A stretch of 64,000 nucleotides of DNA from Tethya wilhelma. Lineage: Eukaryota; Porifera; Demospongiae; Tethyida; Tethyidae. The notes beneath the pieces are model-generated. The model saw only the letters and a program-made list of their open reading frames with translations. It was not told where the DNA came from and did not search any database. Below are positions 44,064-56,700 of this stretch, piece after piece (within the stretch, counting starts at the first letter, position 1; every line of letters starts with the position of its first letter). The stretch lies in the NCBI GenBank assembly GCA_964030475.1, contig CAXIPT010000006.1:5863113-5927112 (forward strand), read 5' to 3'. A program made the position numbers and the translations under genes.

Positions 44064-45736
44064 GAGTGAGCTAGGTAAGAGTCTGAACACGGATGAGGCA
44101 GCTGCTCTAGGAGCTGTTTACCAAGGAGCTGGTCGTACGAAGCTGTTCAGAGTGAAGAAGTTCATCGTCAAGGAGGGAGTGGCCTATCCTATACAGGTAC
44201 GTATGTAGCAATCTTGTTAGCTAGGGAATAATTGGATGATAATTGAATACATACCTGTATAATCATTCAACGTACAGTTAATGTGCCAATGTTACTCTCC
44301 ATCACTTTAGGTATCTTTCAGTCGTATTTCTCGCAATGAAAGTGACGGCAGTGAGGAGGTTGTCAAGACCGTCAAGAGGACTCTGTTTGGCCGTGGGAAC
44401 TCTTACCCTCAGAAGAAAGTGCTCACTTTCAATCGCTATAGCAACGACTTCTCATTCCAGGTGTTCTACGGTGGATTAGACTTTCTCTCAGAAGAAGAAC
44501 AGAAGTATGACCTAATTTTAGAGTTATTGGTGTGCTCTATTTAGAATATATTGTCACATATGCACTATATATCGGGAGTATATGCTGTATAGCGGGTGAA
44601 TTTGGTATGCTAAAAAATTTGCCGAATTCACATTTAGCATGATTGGCGATTTTAAATTTCGCGATTTAATTCTGCATGATATGCACATTTGGCGATTTGT
44701 TGAATAATTCGCCAGTTCACCAAATTTAATTCTCGCCAAATTTACCTGCTATACGGTACATATTGGCTCATTCTGTTGCTCAATTGATGCCCATAGGTAT
44801 GTTGGTCGTTTGAACATCTCCGAGGTCTACCTGGCTGGGGTGAGCGATGCCCTCAGCCAGAATAAGGAGGGAGACACTAAAGGGATCAAGGCCCACTTCA
44901 GGATGGATGAGAGCGGCATCTTGAACCTGGACTATGTGAGTTGCCTAGTAACAGTGTACGTGGGCACATGCTATTGCAATTGTTGTATCTTTGACAGGCG
45001 GAGTCCATATTTGAATATGCTGAAGATGTGCAGCCAGACCAGGGAGAGTCAACACTTTCAAGTATGTCCGTACATACATCTCTTTTGCTGAAATAATATG
45101 TTGCCATTTCTTATTTCGATCGTTACATTTTTGTATTGATCTTTCCTTAGATAGTCTTAGTGTTTAGTTTGTTGCAAGTAAATAATCACCTGATATAAAT
45201 GTCTATTTATGTATCTGTGTGTGTATGTGTATCTGTACACCTCCAGAGATTGGGAACACTCTGTCCAGTTTCTTTGGCATGGGTAAGGGCGGTGATGAAG
45301 ATGGAGGTGTGGAGGAAGAGGCTCCTTCAGAAGCTCCCACAGAGCCACCGTCAGAGACACCAGCAGAGGAGGAGCCAACAGACCTACCACAGTCAGGGGA
45401 GAATGACAAGCCACCATCAGAGAGAGAGGGAGACTCACAAGAAACACAAACCAGTGATGAAGAAGAATCATCTGAAGAGAGTGAGAGTCCTTCACCAGAG
45501 ACAGCTGCTGACTCTGAGGAAGACACCAGTGAGTCATCAGAGACAACTGGTGCAGAAGAAGAGACGCCATTGCCAGAGGAAGAGAGAGCAGAGGAGGCTC
45601 CTAGCACAGAGGGTGGGTCCGACCAAGATGGAGAGACAAGTGGAGAGGATGAAGAAGAGATAGCACCAGCTGCTGCTGGAGAGGAGGCAAAGGAAGTTGG
45701 GCAAGAAGAGACAGACAGCGAAGGTGTGTGGGTGGG

Positions 45737-45789
<53 letters not shown>

Positions 45790-47798
45790 CGTGCCACCAT
45801 CAGTACAAAGTTCACAGTTCACAGTACACAGTGTATTTCATCTTATAACTGGTAAATATCATCAAGATTAAAACCACCCCTTCCAGGTGCCCCTGGGACT
45901 GCTAATGACACTGGTAATGCCACAGAGTCTGAGAGTGGAGGAAAGGAAGCAAAGAAGAAGAAGAAGAAGTCGAAAGAGAAACCAGAAGGGAATGTTGTCA
46001 AAGTGAATCTTACAGCCGAAGTCAACATACTGGATCTGAAACCCATGAACCAAGGCTACAAGCAAGCTTCAAAGGACAAGTAAAGATCTTTCTCTCTCTA
46101 TACCGCTCATAAATACCCCCCACCTTAAGATTTAATTACCCCCCGCCTCTTTATTATTGGCTTTCATTATTCAATGCTACAGGTTGATGGCTCTCCAGCG
46201 ACATGACGATGAGAAGCGTGAGAATGAGAGAGCCAAGAACAACCTTGAATCCCACGTCTTTGAGACCCAGGATGCAATGTACTCTGACCCCGTGATTGCT
46301 GTGTCGACAGAAGAGCAACGGGAGGTGATTCTTTCGGCTCTCAGGGAGGCATCTGATTGGATGGACGATGAGGGGTACATGGCCGACACACAGGTAGCCA
46401 GCAGCTAGAGCATTAAATTGAAATATACACTCATACAGGTTTAAGCATGGACATTTTTTTCAGGCTATAATTATACCATCCATTCATTTATACAATAACC
46501 TAACTCACTAATGCATGATTGTGTAAATGCATTTTAATCTCTCTCCCTCTCTCTCTCTCTCCCTCTCTGCTCACAGACCTACAAGAGCAAACTGCGAGAG
46601 CTGAAGAGAGTCTCCAGAGCTCTCTTTAAGAGGGTAGCTGAGGCTGTGAAACGACCGAAACAACTTGCTCAGTTGAAGTCCTCTCTAAACGTGTCACATG
46701 ACTTCCTGTCTAAGATGAAAAACCTGACGGAAGATGTTCAGATCTTCACGGAAGTTGAGATGACAACACTGGAGACCCTCATCAACGAAACAGAGGTGCA
46801 GTCACATGACCTTAGCTTCCTGTTGTGATGTAGTATAGTCAAGGGAATAATATTTTAACACCATCTGTCAATAATTATTGAATACACCATGCAAGTATAA
46901 CACATCGTCTCTTGATATAAACAAGAAACAAAAAAGGCCTAGCTGCCATTTTCATTTACGAACAAACCAAGCTATAGTATAAAATTATGACACATATACC
47001 ATTGTTCCTGGTTCTCTCCTCAGGACTGGGTGACCAAGATGGAGACGGAGCAGGCATCCACTCCCCCCCACGAGGAGCCCGTCCTCCTCTCCTACGAGAT
47101 AGAGGAGCACAACAAGAGACTGGACCGTGAGATCATGTACCTCCTGAACAAGCTACGGTCCCACCCACCGCCACGCCCCAAGACAGCCAACGCCACCAAC
47201 ACCACCTCCAGTAGAACAGCCAGCAACAACACCACCAAGGTAGGACACACACTCAGGACCATGTCAGGTCAAGGACTTGAGTTCCTGGCTAAAATTTTGA
47301 TGGCATTAGGATTGTTCACAATTTGATCCACTAGGCTATAGGGTATTGGTTTCATTTTGACATTGTATGTTCTACTTCCAGTCGGAGAATGTAACATCCT
47401 CTGCTGGTGAAGAGACGGTCTCTCCAGTTCCACCAACTGAAGGAGGAGGAGAGGAAGAGACTCTTGAACTGCCAGCTCCAGCTGACGATGGCACACCACC
47501 AGTCACTGACAGTGAAGGTAGGCAAATCCATTTTCAGTAACCGTCTTACTCATGTGGCGTGCTTTAATTTGAACCCCCATACAATCCAAAGCATCCCCAT
47601 TAATCCCAACTGCTATAAAACATGTTCTCTCTCTCTCTGTGCTCATGTTCCTCCACTCCATAATGTGGATGTCTAGCCACAGAGCCAGCTACTGCTCCTG
47701 ATGGTGGTGATGAAGACTCCCTGGAGAGTCCAGCTGAAGAGAGTCCATCACCGACCGATCAAACCAATGAAGAAGACCTGGAACACCAAGAGCTTTAG
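40579..47798 (+). CDS. HYOU1: hypoxia up-regulated protein 1 / GRP170 (ER HSP110-type chaperone)
   Basis: Twenty-four exons join in phase to about 1,097 residues (human 999) when the duplicated exon pair is counted once. HYOU1 is an ER-luminal HSP70-superfamily chaperone and nucleotide exchange factor for BiP. A signal peptide ([19 protein letters not shown]) precedes the nucleotide-binding domain: [52 protein letters not shown] and [13 protein letters not shown]. The substrate domain then has a very long Glu/Ser/Thr acidic loop (about residues 574-732) and a [12 protein letters not shown] basic run. A helical C-terminal domain follows. The protein ends EHQEL, a KDEL-type retrieval signal (vertebrate NDEL). 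Exons run from 40579-40713 to 47677-47798. A second pair of exons 7/8 at 42427-42616 follows a single N. Confidence 0.93.
41898..42842. repeat. HYOU1: duplicated HYOU1 exon 7-8 block with single-N join
   Basis: Exons 41958-42030 and 42104-42159 recur as 42427-42499 and 42561-42616, with their introns and a few percent mismatch. The first copy ends at 42390 with CCAGCTG, the exact start of exon 9, then N (42391), then a CT microsatellite that steps back to intron 6. It is almost certainly two overlapping allelic contigs. Counting both copies would add 43 residues in frame to the nucleotide-binding domain. Confidence 0.85.
44588..44757. mobile_element. MITE, family B (about 170 bp)
   Basis: In the HYOU1 intron before 44797. 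The left end reads TGTATAGCGGGTGAATTTGG and the complement of the right end TGTACCGTATAGCAGGTAAATTTGGC. The interior repeats GCGATTT and TTCGCCA phrases. A related copy is at about 62795-62965. Confidence 0.65.
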
Positions 47799-47954
47799 GG
47801 GACACTCTTTATTTCTATTGGCATCATATATACTACTACTGTAATGACACCACACAGGCACTGTGTATGTTGTTGCTGATATTTATTGCATATAGGAACA
47901 AATTTCAGAGAGAAAAAAATAAAGTAACAGATTTTATAATTCAATTAATAAAGC
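47799..47954. terminator. convergent 3' ends of HYOU1 and the dynein-like gene
   Basis: Only 156 bases separate the two stop codons. AAAAAATAAAG at about 47915 supplies a plus-strand poly(A) signal, and further AATAAA-like sequence (TTAATAAAGC) lies at about 47945. Confidence 0.5.
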
Positions 47955-50900
47955 TCACAAACAAAACAAAATGTATTGATACCTGTGGTCAATGCCTGAG
48001 AAATTGCTAGTGCTACGTATAATAGTTTCAATTCTAAAACATACAGACAGTAATACGTAGGTCAATAGTGATGGTTTAAAGAGAAGTGAAATTCTGAGTA
48101 AAAAGTCTTCGAAGTTCTGCAATAACAACCATACAAACACGATGCATTAATAGGCTTACATACTTCAGTCACATAAAAATACATGTGTACATCGTATACA
48201 GCGGGAAATTTTTGCAGTTCAAAATTTCGTATAAATGGTAAAAGAGCGCATTGGTAGTTATAAATTTTGTACACGCAGTGTTCGCTTGTATTGGGCATAA
48301 TGCAGAAGTTAAATTTTCGCAGTTTTAATTTGGTATAATTAATTATTATTTGAACGGCATACCAAAAAAANAAAAAAAAGGAAAAATACGAAAATTTGCA
48401 CCATACAAAAATTTCCCACTACCGTATATGGTATATAAATATATGCATATGTACATAGGTTGCCATGGTGATTTCTAACCCCCATTATATGCCCCCCAAT
48501 CTGTGCCACTACCTAGCTACTCTGATAGTGCGAATATACCTTGAAGTCCTTCTGATAGAGTGCTAGAGGTCACCGTCCTGTGAGTGGGAGGGGTCCACTG
48601 GAGTGGCATTTCATCCCTCTCCAGACTGGCCAGCACTTGGACTAGTGATGGGGGGAGACTGTCAAAGCCAGTGTTGGCATGGTGACTCAGAGCTGAGACA
48701 TCAGAGGCAATGGTGTGGAGCAGAGAGCTGAACTGAGAGAGGACCTGTGTGGAACAGATAGGGAGGGGGCTAATGAATGAATGGCCTTATGATTGGGACC
48801 ACTGCTAAGTACACTCATAGTGAAGTACTGGTTCAGAAGACAAGAGAGTGCTGGAAGACTGTAGCTAAGCTTAAACTCCCACTGACTGTGAGTGTTCCTT
48901 ACAAATACTAATACATAATTATACAGGAATATGTAGCATGTTCTCTAGTGTGGATCAAGTTATGACTGCAGTGTATTCACAGTAAGTGGCTACAGTAACA
49001 ACCCACCATTGATCTGCAGTGAGCCTGGTACTCCTCACGTGACCCCAGCTGTAGGCATGACATCATCCCACTGCCCCCCAGTAGTCTCTCCATGAGGCCA
49101 CCCCCCACTTCTGACAGTGAGGGGGGTCTCGGGAGCTCCTCCCTCACCTGCTCCAGCCTATCTAGGATGGATCTGTGCCGTTTGCTCTCTTGGTTCTTTG
49201 CCGGAGTGTGAGGGATGGAGGGTGAGGCTGGTAAGGGTGGTGAGGGGGTGTACAAGTCGGGGGAGTGGATTTGTACGAGGACAGGTAGCAAGAGTGCCTC
49301 AATGGCTTCAGAGATGTGACAGTATCTACAGAACACAAGAAAATACAGTCATTGTATTAACACCAAAAAAAAAGAAGAAAAAAAAAAGAAAGACTATTTC
49401 ACCACTGAAAATCCGACAAAAACAACTTGGATATGACACAGTCATAATAATATGATTTGTTTGCTGAGATCCAACTATTATTATGGTGATATAACTTACT
49501 TTAGATGTGGCACTGCTCCCTGCGACTGACGTAGTCCTTCAACGTGGTCCACAAACAGTTTGGGTGTGATATCTTCCCTAGGTACAGTCAATTCAGTGTC
49601 ACAGCCAGGCACAGCCAGCAGTGCACCCGGTGTGACCTTCTCCCGGGTCAGAGTGGCTCCAGTGAGCTCTGACAGCCGGGCAGGAGCCACACTGCTGCTG
49701 TAGAGGTTCCTAACATACAGCACCATGGCGTCCATGACAGCTCCTAGCTCCTCTGGTCCATCGTTGTGTTTGAGGAAAGAGAGGAGTGTTGAGATGGAGG
49801 TCAGGAGCATGGAGAGATGGGGAGAGAGAAGGCCACTGGATAGCACCACGGCAGAGGTGTGTAGGACAGCTAGGTTGAAGGCCAGTGGCCTCCACCTCAC
49901 TGGGAGGGAGTCCAGGGGAGAGACAGACAAGGAGCAGCGAAGATGGAACTGGAGTAGGAGATTGAAGTTGAGGGGTTGACTGAACCAGAGCTGCCTTGGG
50001 AGGTGGTTGGTGTCTGCTGTGGAGAGACGAGAGAGAGAGGCAGTGTGGCAGAGGAGGATGAACTCCTTAGGGAGGTTGGAGCACGGGAAACTAGAGGTAA
50101 AGACAACTGAGCAACCTGTTGGAAAGAAAGAGTGGAATCAATCACACACATGCACAAAAACACCTATGTGGCAATCACAGGTAGAAAAGGAACATTATTC
50201 CGTTTTTGATTAAAATTAATTAAATGCTAAATGGTTAATTAATTTCCTTAAAACTTTTAAGGATAACTTAAGGAATAGTAGTACTACTAGCTGACCAGGT
50301 TTTATAGCCTAAGGATACACCATTAGAGAGATATAAAGCTGCAAACTCAAAAAAGTGGGCAAAATTTAGAAGGAATAATGTTCCATTTCTACCTGTGACT
50401 GCCACATATGTTCACAATTACAAGCCTAGGCCACATTGCAGTTGTATGCTGTACCTGATGCTACAGCCTGTCTAGTTCTCCATGCCAGTGGCTCCTGCCA
50501 TCGTGGTGTTGTCTGCTCCAAACCAATAATGAGCATGCAGTTGTGTTTTGGTCGAGAGAGAAGGTCAGAGAGAGAGTCCTCAACGCCAGAGCCAAGACTC
50601 ACAACATGGACGCCATTATCGTGGTGGACTGTTCTCAGCTCTCTCTCCAGGAGGAGCAGGTTTGACTGAGAGATGGGACAGCTATCATTGTGGACCAACA
50701 GCAATGGAGTGGTGCTGTCCCTTTTCAGGACATCACTCAACAAAGGAACACACACAGAGTCCATAAAGGGGGCCACCAGCGTCTGCAGCCTCTCCTGAGC
50801 CACTCTGGAATCAATGCACATCATCAAGACATAGTCATCCAGGCAGAGAGGGCTCTCCTCATCACCATGACGCCAGGGGAACATCGAAGGATCCACCATC

Positions 50901-52152
50901 ATGGCTGGTTCTTCCTCAGACTGTTCGTCAGAGGTGTCCTTCTCTTCCAAGTGAGCATGGGTCATCTTCTCCCAGAAGCCAGCATCGTCGTGGATCGATT
51001 GGACCACCTTGTCAAAGTAGTCCACTGAGAGGGGGATCTTGTGAAGGGCATGCCAGAAATGGTGGGGTACACTGGTGGGATTGGCGGGGGCCTCCTCGCT
51101 GATGTTAAGGTCACGGATGTAGGCCTCTCCTTGGCAGAGATAGAGCACCTGCTCCACTAGCAGAAGATGGCCGCCATGGCTGAAGTCACTCTGAGAGAGA
51201 AGAGCCAGGCTGCTGGCCAACAGCTGCCAGCTGTGGTGGTCTAGGACACTGTATTAAGATGGAGATGGAAATGAAAGATGAACTTTGTAAAGAATGCCAT
51301 CAAACTTCTTACCCAAATGATTCCTGTAGAACGGTTCTGTTCAAGCTCTCAATGATCCTAGCAACTGTCTCACTGATCCTGTGGGTGTCTCTGCCAGGGA
51401 CTGTTGGACCAGGGTGCTGAGCTCCATACTCAGTGAGACCGGCTTTGAACACACCCACAAACTCCTCCCAGCTCTGTGAGTAGTACGGTGTAGAGACACC
51501 CAGTTGCTTCCTGAAGGCATACAGCACTGCACCGTGCTTTGCTACCGGCAGAAGGGACATCTGTAGAGTACAGCACTGCTCCAAATCAGCCATGAGATTA
51601 GCTAGCCTTTCTTCAACCTGTGCAACATACAATGATGTGCAACATGCAATGATGTTTGTCACTGATACAGTGCACGCAGAGGTTTTCTTCATACCTCATT
51701 CATCTCAGTCACAATCTTGGTAATCTTCTCCGTACAGAGCCAGTAAGTGTCCTCCCTTCCCTCCTTAGGCAGCTTCTTGAACAGCTCTTCTTCCATCTCT
51801 CTCCTCTGACTCTTGCACGATGCTATCTCTTCACAGCACCTCCTAACCTTGTCACCCCCGCCATCAATCAAGGCATTGTACACCACCCTTGCCAGTAGGT
51901 CTTGAGTCAGAGGGAGACTGGAGTCAAAATTGACGACAGTGACCTGGTCTGTGAGGCTGGGTGGGAGCTGTGCTGGATCAATGGTGGTCGTCAAATAGAG
52001 TTGGAAAGATGAGTGAACATGGAGTCTGTGGCCACAGAACTGAATGACTCTGGAACCTGATAGGTGTATAGTGGGGATTAAATAGAAATCAGCAAATGAT
52101 AAGAAAAAAACTATATAAAATGAGTATAAGTAATGTGTCATAAAATAGAAGA

Positions 52153-52202
<50 letters not shown>

Positions 52203-54858
52203 ATAAATCTTACTGTCTTTGTTCTTCCAGGAGTGTCCCAGCTCCATCAGAGGTTGGAGAGCTGGGTCCAAAGGTGAGGGGAAGTGCTCTATCAACACTG
52301 ACTCTCCATTCACAAGGGCATGCTCCAGGGACAGGTAAAACTTGGACGATCTAACAAAAATAGCTTTGGGTAGTTATTGAGAATATCTTGGTCTAGGAAG
52401 GTCGTATTGAGCTGGAATTGGTACCATTGCGATCAGCTCAAAGAGATCTTTCAAATGATATAGTTTATGCCCAGATTTAAATTTTGATCAAAATCATCAA
52501 AACCATGGATTATAGCCTTTGGTCAAATGCGATTTTTTGACGAAAATGGTCATTTTTCAATATTCAAAATAAACCATATCATTTAAAGATCTCTTTACAC
52601 TGAACACAATGGTGCAAGTCTCAGCTTCTAACGAACTTCCTAGACTGAGATAATGACACATCAACTTCTGATCATATCATACCTGTCCGTGGCATCCAGT
52701 AGCACCAGTCTGTCATTGTACTGTGTCAGCCACTGAGCTGCAAAGCCCTGAGGGTCATAGACAAGAGGCCATCTGTTCCACGCTGAGTGCACCAGGGAGC
52801 AAGGCAAGAGATGAGGGAGACTGGTGCACCGAGCTAGCCACTGGTCAGAGAAGGACTCCTTCACCAGCAGCGATGCAATGCAAGAGCACAGGCTGGCATA
52901 GGACGTATTGAGTTGAGACTTTGAACAGTCCTTAGCATACACACAGTGTGGTGGTCCATTTCTACCCTCAGACTCTTTATCATCACTGCTCTTCTCTGGA
53001 GACACAGCTCCACCATCATCATTACTGGGAGGCTGTGCGTCATCATCACCAGGTGAGGTGCTAAACTTTACAAGAAGGTTTGTAAACTGGTTGGTAGACT
53101 TCCAGCAGAGTTCAATCCCCCGCTCCTCCAGCACTGGTACCAGCTGTGAGTTGACCACCTCAATTTGGACGTGGGGAGCCAGGGGACTGAGGTAGACCGC
53201 CAGACTGGCAGACAGGCACAGAGCCCCCACTGTGTGGGAGATGATGGTGGAGTGGGTAGCTAGCTCACCCCTCCACTGGTCATAGACCCCTGACAGAGAC
53301 TGAAATAATCAAACAAACAGTAAAATAGTGATTTGTTCCTATCAGTACAGTAGTTATCATAGCTATACGGTACCTGAGCAAAGTCTTGTGTTTCTCTGAG
53401 CTCCTTGTTCATGTTGTTCACCAGCTCCTGCTGCCTGCTCTTCTCCACAGAGGCACTCTCCAGAGCAAGGCTCAGTCCCTCCAGCCTCTCCTCTAGCACT
53501 GAGACCTGAAGAACAACAACAAACATACAAACTAGTAGCTTGCGTGAAGTGAAGTTCAACAACGTGAATCACCTTTCCCTCCTGTTGCTTCAACTTGTCA
53601 GTGTACTCATTGAGAGAGGCTTTCATCGATGCCAGCTTGGACTCCAAGGGACGGGTCTTGGTCTGAAGGGTGCTGTGTAAGCTGTGCACTAGTTTGACCC
53701 ACGCACACAGCTGAGAGGCTACAGTACCACCAGGATACTTCAAGTAGTCCTCAGCAGTGAAGGTTGGCTTGTCAATCAGTGGATCGAGGGCCTCCATCAA
53801 CACATCAGAATTGTCCTCCCGTCTACTGTACTCCAACAACAGCTCACGAAACCTAAATGGAAGTTAACCACACATGCACAATCATAGCATGCAGGCATGT
53901 TATATATAGCTAACTGTTAACTGTTAACTGTATACTGACATACCTATCCAAGTTAGCCATCAATCTCTTGGCCCCTTTGGTCCATGAGAAATCAGCCGAA
54001 GGTCCTTTGATGACGGTAATGACGGCCACTAGTAGTTCCTCTATCTCCTGAGGGGCTCTCTGGAGGGCTCTCAGCTCAGTGAGACTGCCATGGTCCATGC
54101 TCAGCACCATTTGCTGGCATTGATCCACAATGTCTTCCTTCTCCTTCACAGCTAGGTCAAAGGCGTGCTCAAAATCAGGGATGACCTTTTGGAGGTGGGA
54201 GATTCTGTTGGCTTGTTTAGAGAGAAGTTTGTTGAGCTGTCGAGAGATGGCAGTATCTTGACCGATTTGTACCAGCAGCTTAGAGCAAGCAATGCTCTTC
54301 TCCTCCAGCACAATGGTCTCTCTCTTGATCCTCTCCTGCAGACAGTTCGTCTTGTGAGTGGCCTTGTCAACACACTTCAGAGCTGTTGAGAGTTGGGAGC
54401 ACTTTGACTGGCTAGTCGAATACACCTCGGTAAGCTTGTGTGTGAACCTACACATGTATGAGATTGGTCACATTGCAGGGAGGCCTTGAGATCTGGTTGG
54501 GAGTTGGCTAGTGTTATAGTGTCTTATACTATACTATTGTCGGCTCCAATGCCAGTAAGTTCTAGTAGTTCAGTGGTAAGAGCATTCTACTAGAAATCAA
54601 AAGACCTCGGTACAATCCCAGCTAGTTTTCAAGATTTTTTTTCCCTCTTCAGTTTGATTCCCCGTAAAACACAAGTACATTTATGAATATTCAAAGCTGT
54701 TGGTTCAAATTAGTAAATTATGTTCCTTACCATTCCACAAAGTATTCGTATGTGGTGTTGGAAATGTCCACATCTTGTCTAGCTCTGAGAGTGAGGTGGA
54801 TGGAGGCCAAGGAGTGGGCCAGGGACTCTGACTGACCACTGAGGAGACAACCACAGGC

Positions 54859-54892
<34 letters not shown>

Positions 54893-55247
54893 ATAATAAC
54901 ATATCACCACCTACTGTACTAGATAAAGTGCAGTTGCAACCACTCACACTTCAGATGATGAGAGGCGACATCAATGAGCTGTTTCCTCTCCCAGGGTGTG
55001 TGGGAGTAGACCCTCATTGTTCCCAGTAGCTCCCTCCACCTCCCACAGCCTGACACCATGGCCCCCCTCAGACGATAGAGGGACACCACCACACCAACAT
55101 TGCCACGAACACGACTGAAACAACAAGAGAGACAATAACTAACACAGAAATATATAACACCAGCTGTTGTTATGGAGGTAAAATGACTCTGTTCTCATTC
55201 ACAGCTGGATGAGAAATACAAAGGATTTTCCTAAAAAGTTTGTGCTA

Positions 55248-55307
<60 letters not shown>

Positions 55308-56619
55308 CAGTATGACATACTTCAGAAAGAAGTTCCAGGCCACCTCCTTGCTGAATTCAAGTCCAGCCTGTGTCACATCTGAGCGTACAGCGTTCACAAT
55401 CCTGGATCTCTCCTCCGGAGAGAAGAGTGCTGATATGGCACCACCTTTCACAAACTCATAGGCACACGTGAGGAAGGACTCGTTCAATATCTCCTTCTCC
55501 GTGAGCAAGAGGAGCATCTTCTCATTCCTCACTCCAGCAGTGGTGTAGATGGATATCAGGTTCTTCCTGAGCTGCTCCACGCCATAGGAGTGAGAGGACA
55601 TGCCGTAGGGGCCTGTGGAGTCCTGGAGCAGGGTGGGACTGAAGTAGACCGAGGGTTGGACCAGGGTGTAGCCATTGTGGAGGGCAGCTAGCTGGACCAA
55701 TGGCTCAGGGTGGGTGCAGCCGACTAGGATGAGGTGGTTGAAGTCATCAGTGGAGTTGATGACACGCGAGAGATAGGCCAGCTCTTCAATTGTGCACTGT
55801 GTACATGAGAGAAATATGGACTCCAGTTATAGACTGTACCTTATACAGACAGTCAATGTTGTGGCAGACTCTTACGTTGTAAAGATTGATGTGAACTGTT
55901 GGATGTGTCAGGTTGTACTCTGTCAACTGGTGAAGCAGTTTTGACCTCAATGCATCAATTTCCTTCTCAGGAAGATGAACAGAACTCTCAGATAATAGCT
56001 GAGGAAGCTGAAGAGTACAAGTAATCGTGTACGTAAAGAAATGTGTGTGTGTGTGTGTGTGTGCACTCACCATGGTGTCCTCATTGAAATACTTCCTGAG
56101 GGCGTGGCAGACCACCTCCCAGTATCTCTCTCTGTCCACCTTGCTACTCAACAGACCAGCATACGTCCACCAACTCTCCCATTGCCATGGTAACAGCAAG
56201 TCATGTGATCCACAGTTGTCGGTAGCATCACATTCAATGAGAAGTTGCCTACAGGATAAGAAATAGGCACACATTTAATATAATATTATGATACCAAACA
56301 AAACATAAGTGCCTCAGACCATCACAATTCTTCTACTCATAATCTGAAAGTAAGTCCTAACCTGAAGACAGCTGCAATGTGCTTCATTGAGAAGAGATAG
56401 TGAAGCCTCTCTGAGTTGGTCAGGAACATGGTGGTCAGTCTGGTGTGGACTTGGACCACCGTCTCCACCAGACAGGAGATGGCTCTCAGCTCACTGGAGG
56501 GAGAAGGACTACTGCCGGGAGAGAACTGGGTTTTGAGCACTCGACTGAACACTGATACCATCTCCTCACAACTACACAAATGCACAGAGAAAGAACAGTT
56601 ATGAAAGAGAGAGAAAGAA

Positions 56620-56700
<81 letters not shown>

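Noticed and set aside
45157..45663. Several minus-strand and alternate-frame ORFs of 130-150 codons
   Set aside because: Shadows of the highly repetitive acidic exon of HYOU1.
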